The notes under the pieces were generated by a model. It had not been told where the DNA came from. It was given only the letters and a program-made list of their open reading frames with translations, and ran no database searches. Below are positions 1 through 6,085 of a stretch of 8,615 nt of DNA, in pieces; position 1 is the first letter of the stretch; every line of letters begins with the position of its first letter. Source of the DNA: Cyanothece sp. UBA12306 (GTDB lineage: Bacteria; Cyanobacteriota; Cyanobacteriia; Cyanobacteriales; Microcystaceae); assembly GCA_003448685.1 (NCBI GenBank), contig DLXW01000324.1, forward strand, positions 1 through 8,615. The letters are read 5' to 3'. The translations under genes and the position numbers were made by a program.

Positions 1-470
1 GAGGTTCTTATCAACAATGGAAGGAAGACAATGTAGCCCCTCAGGTTGTTTTTGAAATTCTTTCGCCAGGTAATACTCAAAGAGAAATGAATAAAAAACT
101 CTTATTTTATGAGCATCATGGTGTAGAAGAATATTATATTTATGATCCAGATAAAAATGATTTTAGTGGGTTATTAAGAAAGGATCAAACTTTAGAAGTT
201 ATTGAGGACATTGATAATTGGATTAGTCCCCGTTTGGGAATTCGTTTTCAATTAGCACAACCTGAATTGCTTATTTATCATCCCAATGGAGAATCTTTTT
301 CTAGTTATACTGAAGAAAAAGAAAAGGCTGAACAAGAACGTCAACGGGCTGAACAAGAACGTCAACGGGCTGAACAAGAGCGTCAAAGGGCTGAACAAGA
401 ACATCAACGGGCTGAAAAATTAGCAGCAAAGCTAAAGGAATTGGGTGTTGATTTAGAAGAAGAAATATGA
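1..470 (+). CDS. Uma2-family (DUF820) PD-(D/E)XK nuclease-like protein, 5' truncated
   Basis: The frame is open from base 3 to the TGA at 468-470, so the gene begins outside the window; the Met codon at 87 is internal. The visible 155 codons show the Uma2 core: a PQVVFEILSPGNT strand (usual family form PDLVVEVLSP), then an NKK motif, then GVEEYYIYDP (usual GVPEYWIVDP). Uma2 proteins belong to the PD-(D/E)XK endonuclease superfamily, are strongly expanded in cyanobacteria, and mostly have unknown targets. Here the usual PD is PQ; Glu18 of the visible part and the Lys pair of NKK remain as candidate active-site residues. After the fold comes a charged, probably helical or coiled-coil tail built from four EQERQRA-type heptads, ending KELGVDLEEEI. 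The stop overlaps the next gene's ATG by 4 bases, suggesting translational coupling. The family assignment is firm; biochemical activity is not shown. Confidence 0.88.
   Translation, partial: GSYQQWKEDNVAPQVVFEILSPGNTQREMNKKLLFYEHHGVEEYYIYDPDKNDFSGLLRKDQTLEVIEDIDNWISPRLGIRFQLAQPELLIYHPNGESFSSYTEEKEKAEQERQRAEQERQRAEQERQRAEQEHQRAEKLAAKLKELGVDLEEEI
327..410 (+). repeat. Four tandem 21-bp coding repeats in the Uma2 tail
   Basis: The unit gctgaacaagaacgtcaacgg (one heptad, A-E-Q-E-R-Q-R) is repeated four times with only a few substitutions (327-347, 348-368, 369-389, 390-410), and a partial fifth unit follows. The period is a multiple of three and matches a helical heptad, so copy number can change by slippage without a frameshift. 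It encodes a charged coiled-coil-like tail. Confidence 0.9.
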
Positions 471-1636
471 ATCATTTATCTTCTCGCATGACAGCAGTAC
501 AGTCTCCTATTATTCCTATTGTTGGACAACTTATTAGAGACAATGCTGGGACAATTTCTTTAGGACAAGGTGTAGTTTTTTATCCACCTCCTGAGGCAGC
601 GATCGCTCATATTACCAAATTTATTAATGATCCTAATAATCATAAATACCAAGCAGTACAAGGTATTCGACCACTGATTGAAATAATCACTCAAAAATTA
701 GAAGAAGATAATCAAATTAAGCTTAATAATAAGCGATCAATTCTAGTAACTGCGGGGGGCAATATGGCTTTTGTTAATGCAATTTTAGCTATTACCCAAG
801 CCGGAGATGAAATCATCCTCAATACTCCCTATTATTTTAACCATGAAATGGCTATTACTATGGCAGATTGTCAGCCAGTTTTAGTCGCAACGGACGAAAA
901 TTATCAACTTCGTCCTGATGCTATCAAACAAGCTATTACCGATAAAACTCGTGCTATTGTAACTATTTCTCCTAATAATCCCACTGGAGTTATTTACAGT
1001 GAACCGATGTTACGAGAAATTAATCAAATTTGTCAAGAAAAAGGAATTTATCATATCTCCGATGAACCTTACGAATACTTTACTTATAATGGGATAAAAC
1101 ATTTTTCTCCTGGTTCAATTCAAGGGAATGAAAATCATACTATTTCCTTGTATAGTCTTTCTAAAGCTTATGGATTTGCCAGTTGGCGCATTGGCTATAT
1201 GGTGATTCCTAAACACCTCTTAGATGCTGTCAAAAAAATTCAAGATACTATCTTAATTTGTCCCCCTGTTATCTCCCAATATGCAGCAGTAGGTGCTTTA
1301 AATATAGGTAAAAAGTATTGTCAGCAAAATCTTCGAGAAATAGCAAAAGTTAGAGATTTTATTGAAGAATCTTTTATTGATCTTCAAGATATCTGTACCC
1401 TAATTCCTAGTGACGGTGCTTTTTATCTTTTCTTGAAAATTAACACAGAAATCAAAGATATTGAATTGGTTGAACAACTCATTAAAAATTATCAAGTTGC
1501 TGTTCTTCCTGGTACAACATTTGGTATGACAGAAGGATGCTATTTAAGGATTGCTTATGGTTCCCTACAACAATCAACAGCTATCGAAGGAATTGAACGA
1601 TTAAAACGGGGATTAAAAGAAATTTTGTCCAGATAA
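467..1636 (+). CDS. PLP-dependent class I/II (aspartate-type) aminotransferase
   Basis: This 389-residue protein has the length and motif order of fold-type I aminotransferases. Visible motifs are the phosphate-binding turn GGNM (about 97-100), SPNNPTG with Asn171 facing the cofactor, SDEPY with Asp199 (pyridine nitrogen) and Tyr202, SLSKAYG with Lys233 as the Schiff-base lysine, Arg241 in the phosphate-binding site, and Arg361 near the C-terminus for the substrate carboxylate. It should be a soluble cytosolic enzyme transferring amino groups between an amino acid and a 2-oxo acid. The substrate cannot be read from the sequence; aspartate, aromatic or methionine-type amino acids are all possible. 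The ATG overlaps the upstream stop (ATGA), and the purine-rich end of that gene (gaagaagaaat) can serve as ribosome binding site. Another start, Met8, exists, but the coupled ATG is preferred. A HIP1 octamer lies inside the gene. Confidence 0.92.
   Translation: MNHLSSRMTAVQSPIIPIVGQLIRDNAGTISLGQGVVFYPPPEAAIAHITKFINDPNNHKYQAVQGIRPLIEIITQKLEEDNQIKLNNKRSILVTAGGNMAFVNAILAITQAGDEIILNTPYYFNHEMAITMADCQPVLVATDENYQLRPDAIKQAITDKTRAIVTISPNNPTGVIYSEPMLREINQICQEKGIYHISDEPYEYFTYNGIKHFSPGSIQGNENHTISLYSLSKAYGFASWRIGYMVIPKHLLDAVKKIQDTILICPPVISQYAAVGALNIGKKYCQQNLREIAKVRDFIEESFIDLQDICTLIPSDGAFYLFLKINTEIKDIELVEQLIKNYQVAVLPGTTFGMTEGCYLRIAYGSLQQSTAIEGIERLKRGLKEILSR
599..606. repeat. HIP1 octamer GCGATCGC
   Basis: Perfect HIP1 palindrome, a marker motif strongly over-represented in many cyanobacterial genomes. 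It lies within the aminotransferase coding sequence. Confidence 0.85.
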
Positions 1637-1690
1637 CCCAGTTTAATAGCAGAATTATACAAGTCTTAACGATAATTGAACGCACCCCAT

Positions 1691-1736
1691 GGGGATTCAT
1701 TAGCATTAAGAAGTAGCTAAACTTCTCAATGTCCCC
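1691..1736. repeat. Imperfect inverted repeat (extended hairpin)
   Basis: Three nested arms pair: gggga (1691-1695) with tcccc (1732-1736), catt (1704-1707) with aatg (1728-1731), and agaagt (1709-1714) with acttct (1721-1726), around an agctaa loop. There is an 8-base bulge on the left arm. No T-run follows on the plus strand, so this is not a standard terminator. It may be a dispersed repeat or a processing hairpin at the 3' end of the aminotransferase transcript. Confidence 0.55.
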
Positions 1737-1875
1737 AGACAAACTGGAGTTCTCAGTATATTAGTAGAACTTTTGCTAACAAATACTCCAGAGAAATAGC
1801 AGGATTAACTTGTAAATGAGCTAATAATTTTTCACCTAAAAGACAAAAATAGAGATAAGGTGTTGTGCATTTATT

Positions 1876-1903
1876 TTTTTAATTTTTAATTTTTAATTTT
1901 TAA
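1876..1903. repeat. Heptanucleotide tandem repeat (TTTTTAA)x4
   Basis: Four perfect consecutive copies of tttttaa. Short tandem repeats with a 7-bp period (STRR type) are typical of cyanobacterial intergenic DNA. This one lies just upstream of the amidase gene's promoter-like bases. Confidence 0.85.
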
Positions 1904-1932
1904 TTCAAAACGGCTCAATAATTTGTTAGAAT
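1904..1932 (+). promoter_or_regulatory. Candidate promoter of the amidase gene
   Basis: TTCAAA (1904-1909, 3 of 6 to TTGACA) and TAGAAT (1927-1932, 5 of 6 to TATAAT) are 17 bases apart, about 40 bases before the ATG. The -35 match is poor, so this is only a candidate. Confidence 0.3.
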
Positions 1933-1972
1933 AGTGCTTCATGCTTCATTAACAATATTCTTGACATAACTG

Positions 1973-2791
1973 ATGAAATCCTATCTCGCTGCTGCCATTC
2001 AAATGACAAGCAAGCCTAACCTAGAAGAAAACTTTGCTGAGGCTGAAGAACTAATTGAACTTGCTGTTCGTCGAGGTGCTGAATTAATTGGACTACCAGA
2101 AAATTTTGCTTTTTTGGGCAAAGAAGAAGATAAATTAAAACAAGCTCAAACTATTGACTTAGAAGCCCAAAAATTCCTCAAAAAAATGGCGCAACGTTTC
2201 CAAATTACCATTTTGGGTGGTGGTTTTCCCGTACCCGTTCCAGATGATTCTACTAAAGCTTATAATACTGCAATTTTAATCGATCCCACCGGAACCGAAG
2301 TCGCCCGCTATCAAAAAATTCATCTGTTTGATGTAGATGTACCCGATGGCAATACTTATAGAGAGTCGAGTACAGTAATGGCTGGCAAAACATTGCCCAA
2401 TATGTATCATTCTGAACAACTAGGTAATTTAGGACTATCTATTTGTTATGATGTTCGCTTTCCTGAACTCTATCGTCATTTATCCCATCAAGGGGCTGAT
2501 GTAATCTTTATTCCTGCTGCTTTTACCGCTTTTACTGGCAAAGATCACTGGAAAGTATTGCTTCAAAGTAGAGCAATCGAAAATACCTGTTATATCATTG
2601 CTCCCGCGCAAACAGGAAACCACTATGAGCGGCGTTTTACCCATGGCCATGCTTGTATTATAGATCCTTGGGGAACAATTCTAGCCGATGCAGGAGAACA
2701 GCCAGGAATGGCGATTGCAGAAATAAGCCCCTCTCGTCTAAAACAAGTGCGTCAACAAATGCCCTCTTTACAACATCGCATCTTTATCTAA
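1973..2791 (+). CDS. Nitrilase-superfamily amidase, Nit1 / deaminated glutathione amidase-like
   Basis: This 272-residue protein has the complete nitrilase catalytic set: Glu43 in LPENFAF, Lys115 in YQKIHLFDVDVP, and the nucleophile Cys158 in LSICYDVRFPELYR, with a second conserved Glu165. The IHLFDVDVP and CYDVRFPELYR forms are characteristic of the Nit branch (Nit1/NitFhit), whose known role is hydrolysis of deaminated glutathione or related omega-amides as metabolite repair. That function is inferred from the branch, not shown here. Length fits the single-domain family, with no signal peptide or fusion. The ATG at 1973 puts the usual family N-terminus (LAAAIQMTS) in the right position. No clear Shine-Dalgarno is visible. 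The gene seems to have its own promoter after a 336-base gap and is followed by a GGTGGGCA hairpin. Confidence 0.9.
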   Translation: MKSYLAAAIQMTSKPNLEENFAEAEELIELAVRRGAELIGLPENFAFLGKEEDKLKQAQTIDLEAQKFLKKMAQRFQITILGGGFPVPVPDDSTKAYNTAILIDPTGTEVARYQKIHLFDVDVPDGNTYRESSTVMAGKTLPNMYHSEQLGNLGLSICYDVRFPELYRHLSHQGADVIFIPAAFTAFTGKDHWKVLLQSRAIENTCYIIAPAQTGNHYERRFTHGHACIIDPWGTILADAGEQPGMAIAEISPSRLKQVRQQMPSLQHRIFI

Positions 2792-2797
2792 TTTTAG

Positions 2798-2814
2798 GGT
2801 GGGCAATGCCCACC
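2798..2814. repeat. Near-perfect palindrome GGTGGGCAATGCCCACC
   Basis: Eight-base arms ggtgggca/tgcccacc flank a single A, so it would fold as a 7-bp GC-rich stem with a 3-base loop a few bases after the amidase stop. No T-run follows, so a classical terminator is doubtful. The compact sequence looks like a dispersed palindromic repeat and may stabilise or end the amidase mRNA. Confidence 0.65.
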
Positions 2815-2855
2815 TCGAAGAAATAAAAAATATGCTTAATTACTAAGAAAAATTT

Positions 2856-3425
2856 ATGGAGACAATAGCCCTAGGAAAATATTTAACTTTAGGTGATTTT
2901 TGTACCTGTACTCAAACCTATAAAAAGTATTTTCCTAAGATTGATCCTTTTCCTAAAAATCCTGAAACTATTGAGGCTATTAAAGCATTAAACCAAATTA
3001 TTATCGAACCAATTATTGATCATTTTGGACAGGACAAATTTAACCTAACCTATGGCTTTTGTTCCCCTGATTTGAAACGATACTTAAACCAAAAAGATCC
3101 TCTAACAGGTAAGAAAAATGGGCGTATTGATCCCACAAGGGATCAACATATGTCTTACGAAATTAATCGCCGAGGGAATTATTATTGTTCTAGACTAGGC
3201 GCTGCTTGTGATTTCATGATTCTTGATTTTGATAGCGATCGCCTAGTTGATTGGATTCTTTCTCAAAAACTTCCCTTCGACTCTCTTTATTTTTATGATA
3301 AAAATCGACCAATTCATATTAGCTATGGGTACCAAAATAAAAGAGATATCTGGACATTCAATCAAACCGGACAACCTACTAAAAAAGGAATTAGTAATTG
3401 GCTCAATTTAGCAAAAGAAATTTGA
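2856..3425 (+). CDS. Hypothetical protein resembling M15-type zinc peptidases
   Basis: A 189-residue soluble protein without signal peptide or membrane segment. Its layout recalls the M15 peptidase C-terminal domain (VanY / phage-endolysin-like): LTLGDF at 11-15, a helical stretch ending in IIEPIIDHFG, LTYGFCSPDLKRYL (64-77, like the family's ISSGYRSPxLNR), QHMSYE (97-102), LGAACDF (114-120) and PIHISYG (152-158). His98, Asp119 and His154 are the best zinc-ligand candidates. In ordinary M15 enzymes the first His lies seven residues before the Asp (S-x-H-x-x-G-x-A-x-D). Here that position is Ser112, while His98 lies 21 residues before Asp119. The protein may therefore have an insertion, or may have lost metal binding. 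The ATG at 2856 is the first good start; its ribosome site is weak. The stop is 6 bases from the convergent Nudix gene. Family placement is tentative. Confidence 0.6.
   Translation: METIALGKYLTLGDFCTCTQTYKKYFPKIDPFPKNPETIEAIKALNQIIIEPIIDHFGQDKFNLTYGFCSPDLKRYLNQKDPLTGKKNGRIDPTRDQHMSYEINRRGNYYCSRLGAACDFMILDFDSDRLVDWILSQKLPFDSLYFYDKNRPIHISYGYQNKRDIWTFNQTGQPTKKGISNWLNLAKEI
3235..3242. repeat. HIP1 octamer GCGATCGC
   Basis: Perfect HIP1 palindrome inside the M15-like gene, the second of three in the window. Confidence 0.85.
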
Positions 3426-3431
3426 CTTTAT

Positions 3432-3449
3432 TTAAGATTTTTGTCTTAA
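3432..3449. terminator. Weak hairpin at the convergent gene junction
   Basis: ttaaga (3432-3437) pairs with tcttaa (3444-3449) around tttttg. It starts exactly on the minus-strand stop codon and lies 6 bases past the plus-strand stop. The stem is AT-only except for one pair, so it is at best a weak shared terminator. Confidence 0.25.
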
Positions 3450-3995
3450 GATTTCCAACCCCATAAAAACAGCAGCAATAGTTCCAGCAACACAAATTTC
3501 ACCTGATATAACTTGGTTTACAATATCTTTTATAGGAATCAAAACAACTTCTATTTCTTCGGTAATATCTAAACTTTGTACAGTTGTTTTTTTGGCATTT
3601 ATTCCTAAAAAAATATGGGTTTTATTATTGTTTTTAACTGGGTTGTCATAAATTGTTGCTAACTTAATTAAACATTCAACTTCATAACCAGTTTCTTCTA
3701 CCAACTCTCGCTGCGCTGCCTCAAAACTATCTTCAATTTTCTTTTCAAAATTTCCCGCAGGGAGTTCCAATAAAATCTCTGTTACTCCGTGACGATATTG
3801 ACGAACAAAAACGATTTCCTGAGTAGGTGTGATGGCTAAAATTACAACAATCTCAGGGCGAATATTGATAAAATAATCATCAATTACTCGACCATTGGGC
3901 AGTTCTATTTGATCTTGTCTAATTTTACACCATTCGTGCTCAATAACTAATTGGGAACTAAGGATTTTCCATTTTTTGAGATTGCTCTCCGTCAT
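3432..3995 (-). CDS. Nudix hydrolase, ADP-ribose pyrophosphatase-like
   Basis: A 187-residue Nudix protein. The Nudix box begins at Gly81 in LPAGNFEKKIE and continues to REL-VEETGY (Arg96, Glu97, Glu100, Glu101), so the catalytic and Mg-binding residues are intact. The first spacing is Gly-x6-Glu instead of the usual Gly-x5-Glu, a one-residue insertion in the loop. The upstream VRQYRHG (64-70) and ELPAGN (77-82) segments are typical of the ADP-ribose pyrophosphatase branch, which hydrolyses ADP-ribose to AMP and ribose 5-phosphate and clears NAD-derived by-products. Substrate is inferred from the branch. It is monocistronic, convergent with the M15-like gene and divergent from the TnpA-like array. 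No signal peptide. Confidence 0.9.
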   Translation of the reverse strand: MTESNLKKWKILSSQLVIEHEWCKIRQDQIELPNGRVIDDYFINIRPEIVVILAITPTQEIVFVRQYRHGVTEILLELPAGNFEKKIEDSFEAAQRELVEETGYEVECLIKLATIYDNPVKNNNKTHIFLGINAKKTTVQSLDITEEIEVVLIPIKDIVNQVISGEICVAGTIAAVFMGLEILRQKS

Positions 3996-4081
3996 CTGAA
4001 GACCATAGGGGGTACTTTGCTAACTTTCAGTCTAAATCCAGAAAAGCTGAAAATCACCAAAATGTTAAATTTTGTAGATAT

Positions 4082-4116
4082 TTATCAAGAGAGTTTGACT
4101 TAAATTCTCTTGATAA
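4082..4116. promoter_or_regulatory. Perfect 11-bp inverted repeat (possible operator)
   Basis: ttatcaagaga (4082-4092) and tctcttgataa (4106-4116) are exact reverse complements with a 13-base spacer. It lies between divergent genes and has no T-run on either side, so an operator or a structured RNA is more likely than a terminator. Its binding partner is unknown. Confidence 0.5.
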
Positions 4117-4140
4117 TCTTTGACCAATTATAGCAAAAAA

Positions 4141-4170
4141 TTGACATTTGTTGTAAGATTAGTCTATGGT
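4141..4170 (+). promoter_or_regulatory. Candidate promoter facing the TnpA-like array
   Basis: A perfect TTGACA (4141-4146) is followed after 18 bases by TATGGT (4165-4170, 4 of 6). It lies about 280 bases before the copy 1 ATG, implying a long leader. A second option is the perfect TATAAT at 4278-4283. Confidence 0.3.
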
Positions 4171-4452
4171 TGCAGATTATCAATAGATTAAGGATTATTG
4201 AGTCAATCTGTCTAAAATATCTGATAAATCTAGAAAAATGTCATTAAATTGAGAAATAATCAATATAGTTAACGAGATATAATGGACAAAGTATATTGTT
4301 TTTCAGGGTTTGCACAATTGACGATTGTGGGACAAAATGGTACAAGGTACTTCTGTGTATATTGCGTAACTAGCAAAAAAATTAAAAATTCACAAAAATA
4401 CTTTTGATACCGCCAATCAAACTGTTTAGACATTATTTTGACCATAAAATTC

Positions 4453-5058
4453 ATGAATAAGCTTCTTACTATCAGACAGGCAGCCGAATTATTGGGAGTC
4501 AGCACCAAAACTATTCGTCGTTGGGAACAAGAAGGTAAAATGAAAGCCACTAGGACAGTTGGAGGACATCGAAGATTTAAAATTAGTGAATTATTAGGCT
4601 CCCAAAAAGAAACTCAATTGACTATTGCCTATGTCAGAGGGAGTCAAAACAAGTCCCCAGAGCAATTAAATCAACAAGTTTCAACTATACAAGCTTATTG
4701 TGTCCAAAATAACTGGAATTACCAGATTATTAAAGATATAGTATCAGGGGCTAATCGCTCTAATCCTGAATTAATTCGTTTACTCAAACTAATTTGCAGT
4801 CAACAAGTTAACCGTCTTGTTTTAAACAGTAAAAATCAATTATTAACAATAACTGGTAATTTAGTATTTACCCTTTGTGAAATTTTTGGCATAGAAGTTA
4901 TTCTTCTCAATCAAACTGGAGCAACAATAGAAGAAGAAGAATTAGCCGATGAAACAAAAGAAATTATTCATTCTTTTAATCATTTAGTTTATAGTAGTCA
5001 TCTCCGTCAAAGATCTGATTTGCTTCAGCAGCTTCAAGAAGTTGCTAGAAAATTGTAA
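4453..5058 (+). CDS. IS607 TnpA-like protein, copy 1 (HTH plus degraded serine-recombinase domain)
   Basis: A 201-residue protein with an N-terminal MerR-type helix-turn-helix (LTIRQAAELLGVSTKTIRRW, then GGHRRF, about 5-42) and a resolvase-like domain (about 57-155), the architecture of IS607-family TnpA. The recombinase motif reads Y60-V-R-G-S64, so Arg62 and the nucleophilic Ser64 remain. The downstream D-R-x-x-R active-site set is replaced by Asn128, Gln129 and Thr132, and the conserved Arg before the P-x-L-I-R-L-L segment is Asn104. Recombination activity is therefore unlikely, while DNA binding looks intact. The C-terminus is a charged helical tail. The frame can be extended to a TTG at 4438, but ATG 4453 gives exactly the length and N-terminus of copy 2. 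No tnpB follows. Likely role (inferred): a domesticated DNA-binding protein. Confidence 0.85.
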   Translation: MNKLLTIRQAAELLGVSTKTIRRWEQEGKMKATRTVGGHRRFKISELLGSQKETQLTIAYVRGSQNKSPEQLNQQVSTIQAYCVQNNWNYQIIKDIVSGANRSNPELIRLLKLICSQQVNRLVLNSKNQLLTITGNLVFTLCEIFGIEVILLNQTGATIEEEELADETKEIIHSFNHLVYSSHLRQRSDLLQQLQEVARKL

Positions 5059-5304
5059 ATCACCACTATGATAGATAGGGAGGATCTCAACCAATTCCTT
5101 AGTTCTAAACCATACAAGGTAATCAATACTTGAGGCAACTATTTAACTATTTAAGTTATAATGAAAATACTCTCTAATCTGTTTAGTGCTGTCTCAACTA
5201 AATTATTTAAGTTTACCAAAACTCAACTTTGTCAGTTTAATTCTAAATATTGCGCGAATTGATACTGTGGAGTTAAAGATATCGCAATTTTATTGATGAA
5301 AGTT
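5059..5304. other. Spacer between copies 1 and 2, with a candidate -10
   Basis: These 246 bases hold a perfect TATAAT (5157-5162), preceded by TTGAGG (5130-5135) at a too-long 21-base spacing. The copy 1 upstream region has a similar TTGAGA/TATAAT pair 23 bases apart. No terminator is visible after copy 1, so read-through into copy 2 is possible. A 33-codon frame at 5161-5262 is not supported as a gene. Confidence 0.4.
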
Positions 5305-5910
5305 ATGACCAATCTAATTACTATCAAAGAAGCCGCGGAATTATTAGGTGTTAGTACAAAAACCCTACGTCGTTGGGAACAAGAAGGTAAAATTCAGGCC
5401 ACTAGAACGGTTGGGGGTCATAGGCGATTCAATATGAACGAATTGCTAGGCTCACAAAATGATACTAAATTGACCATTTGTTATGGAAGAGTAGGGGATA
5501 AACAATCTCAAGAGTATTTAGCTGAACAAATTTCCCTATTAAAAGGTTACTGTACCGAACAAGGTTGGAATTATCAAATTATTCAAGACGTTGGTGGAGG
5601 AATTCATGGTCATAACCCAGGTTTAATTCGCCTGCTGAAGTTAATTTGTAGTCAACAAGTCAAGCGTCTAGTTTTAACCCACAAAGATCGATTATTAAGA
5701 TTAGGAGCTGACTTAATATTTACTCTGTGTGAAATCTTTGGTACAGAAGTAGTAATTATTAATCAACTCAATGATAATATGGAGGAAGAAGAATTAAATC
5801 AAGATCTCCAAGAGATTATTACAGCTTTTAATGCTCGTCTCTATGGGAGCCGCAATGAAAAAAATCATCAATTGGTTGATCAACTGCAAGAAGTGGCCAA
5901 AAAATTGTAA
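5305..5910 (+). CDS. IS607 TnpA-like protein, copy 2 (Ser-less recombinase domain)
   Basis: A 201-residue paralogue of copy 1, collinear without gaps. The MerR-type HTH (ITIKEAAELLGVSTKT, then RRWEQEGK and GGHRRF) is about 78% identical to copy 1 over the first 50 residues by eye. The recombinase motif reads Y60-G-R-V-G64: the catalytic Ser is replaced by Gly, with an intact Ser absent from that site. In contrast to copy 1, the downstream set is kept: Asp128, Arg129 and Arg132 in HKDRLLRLG. The position of the other conserved Arg is Asn104, as in copy 1. It should bind DNA and oligomerise but not cleave. ATG 5305 aligns with copy 1; ATG 5296 and TTG 5293 are alternatives. About 394 bases lie from the copy 1 HTH start region to its stop pattern without any tnpB coding. 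Confidence 0.85.
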   Translation: MTNLITIKEAAELLGVSTKTLRRWEQEGKIQATRTVGGHRRFNMNELLGSQNDTKLTICYGRVGDKQSQEYLAEQISLLKGYCTEQGWNYQIIQDVGGGIHGHNPGLIRLLKLICSQQVKRLVLTHKDRLLRLGADLIFTLCEIFGTEVVIINQLNDNMEEEELNQDLQEIITAFNARLYGSRNEKNHQLVDQLQEVAKKL

Positions 5911-5923
5911 CATAATTAATTAG

Positions 5924-5945
5924 TAATTCTTCATAATTAGAATTA
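5924..5945. repeat. AT-rich stem-loop after copy 2
   Basis: taattct (5924-5930) pairs with agaatta (5939-5945) around an 8-base loop, 13 bases after the copy 2 stop. The stem is almost all A-T and is followed by ggtttta, so it is at best a weak terminator. Confidence 0.3.
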
Positions 5946-5986
5946 GGTTTTAGCTGATAATCCTTTTTGTGGATTTATCTTAGTTA

Positions 5987-6079
5987 ATGCCAAATTGCAG
6001 AAAACTAGCATCTTCAGGTGTTAGAATTCCTCGGCTCTGCCGACGGGAGTATGTCAACAAACACCAATTTCTGAAATAA
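5987..6079 (+). pseudogene. Possible remnant of the HTH domain of copy 3
   Basis: An ATG at 5987 opens a 30-codon frame that ends in TAA at 6077-6079, in the same frame as copy 3 just downstream. Its residues SSGVRIPRLCRREYVNK can be laid over GVSTKTLRRWEQEGK of copy 2, sharing G-V, L, R, E and K, and the bases ggtgttag match copy 2 exactly at that point. About 17 residues would be missing before the recombinase domain. The similarity is weak and may be chance, so this is a tentative relic. A tcggc-tct-gccga hairpin (6031-6043) lies inside it. Confidence 0.3.
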
Positions 6080-6085
6080 TTGCTT

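Larger units (their letters stand above)
1637..1972. other. Non-coding gap between aminotransferase and amidase genes
   Basis: No convincing gene lies in these 336 bases. From left to right it holds a ccccatgggg palindrome (1685-1694), a branched dyad (1691-1736), a small hairpin ccag/ctgg (1735-1747), an open minus-strand stretch of about 41 codons without a Met start (1753-1878), a heptamer tandem repeat (1876-1903) and a weak promoter-like pair before the amidase gene. No T-rich terminator was seen directly after the aminotransferase stop. Confidence 0.6.
3996..4452. other. Divergent intergenic region upstream of the TnpA-like array
   Basis: About 457 AT-rich bases separate the minus-strand Nudix gene from the first TnpA-like gene. 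It contains a strong dyad (4082-4116), a promoter-like TTGACA (4141-4146) with TATGGT 18 bases downstream (4165-4170), a perfect TATAAT (4278-4283) without a well-placed -35, and a hairpin cacaat/attgtg (4313-4329). No gene is supported here: a minus-strand frame through 4269-4550 overlaps the HTH-coding region and looks like a shadow. The spacing suits a control region for the array. Confidence 0.55.

Noticed and set aside
327..410. CRISPR-like array
   Set aside because: The 21-bp units are directly adjoining, in frame and coding for heptads, without spacers.
4269..4550. 93-codon minus-strand frame across the start of copy 1
   Set aside because: It overlaps the conserved HTH coding region of copy 1 and the control region, and its translation has no recognisable motif.
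5161..5262. 33-codon plus-strand frame between copies 1 and 2
   Set aside because: Its ATG overlaps the TATAAT hexamer, so the transcript from that promoter would start after it; no ribosome site or homology is visible.
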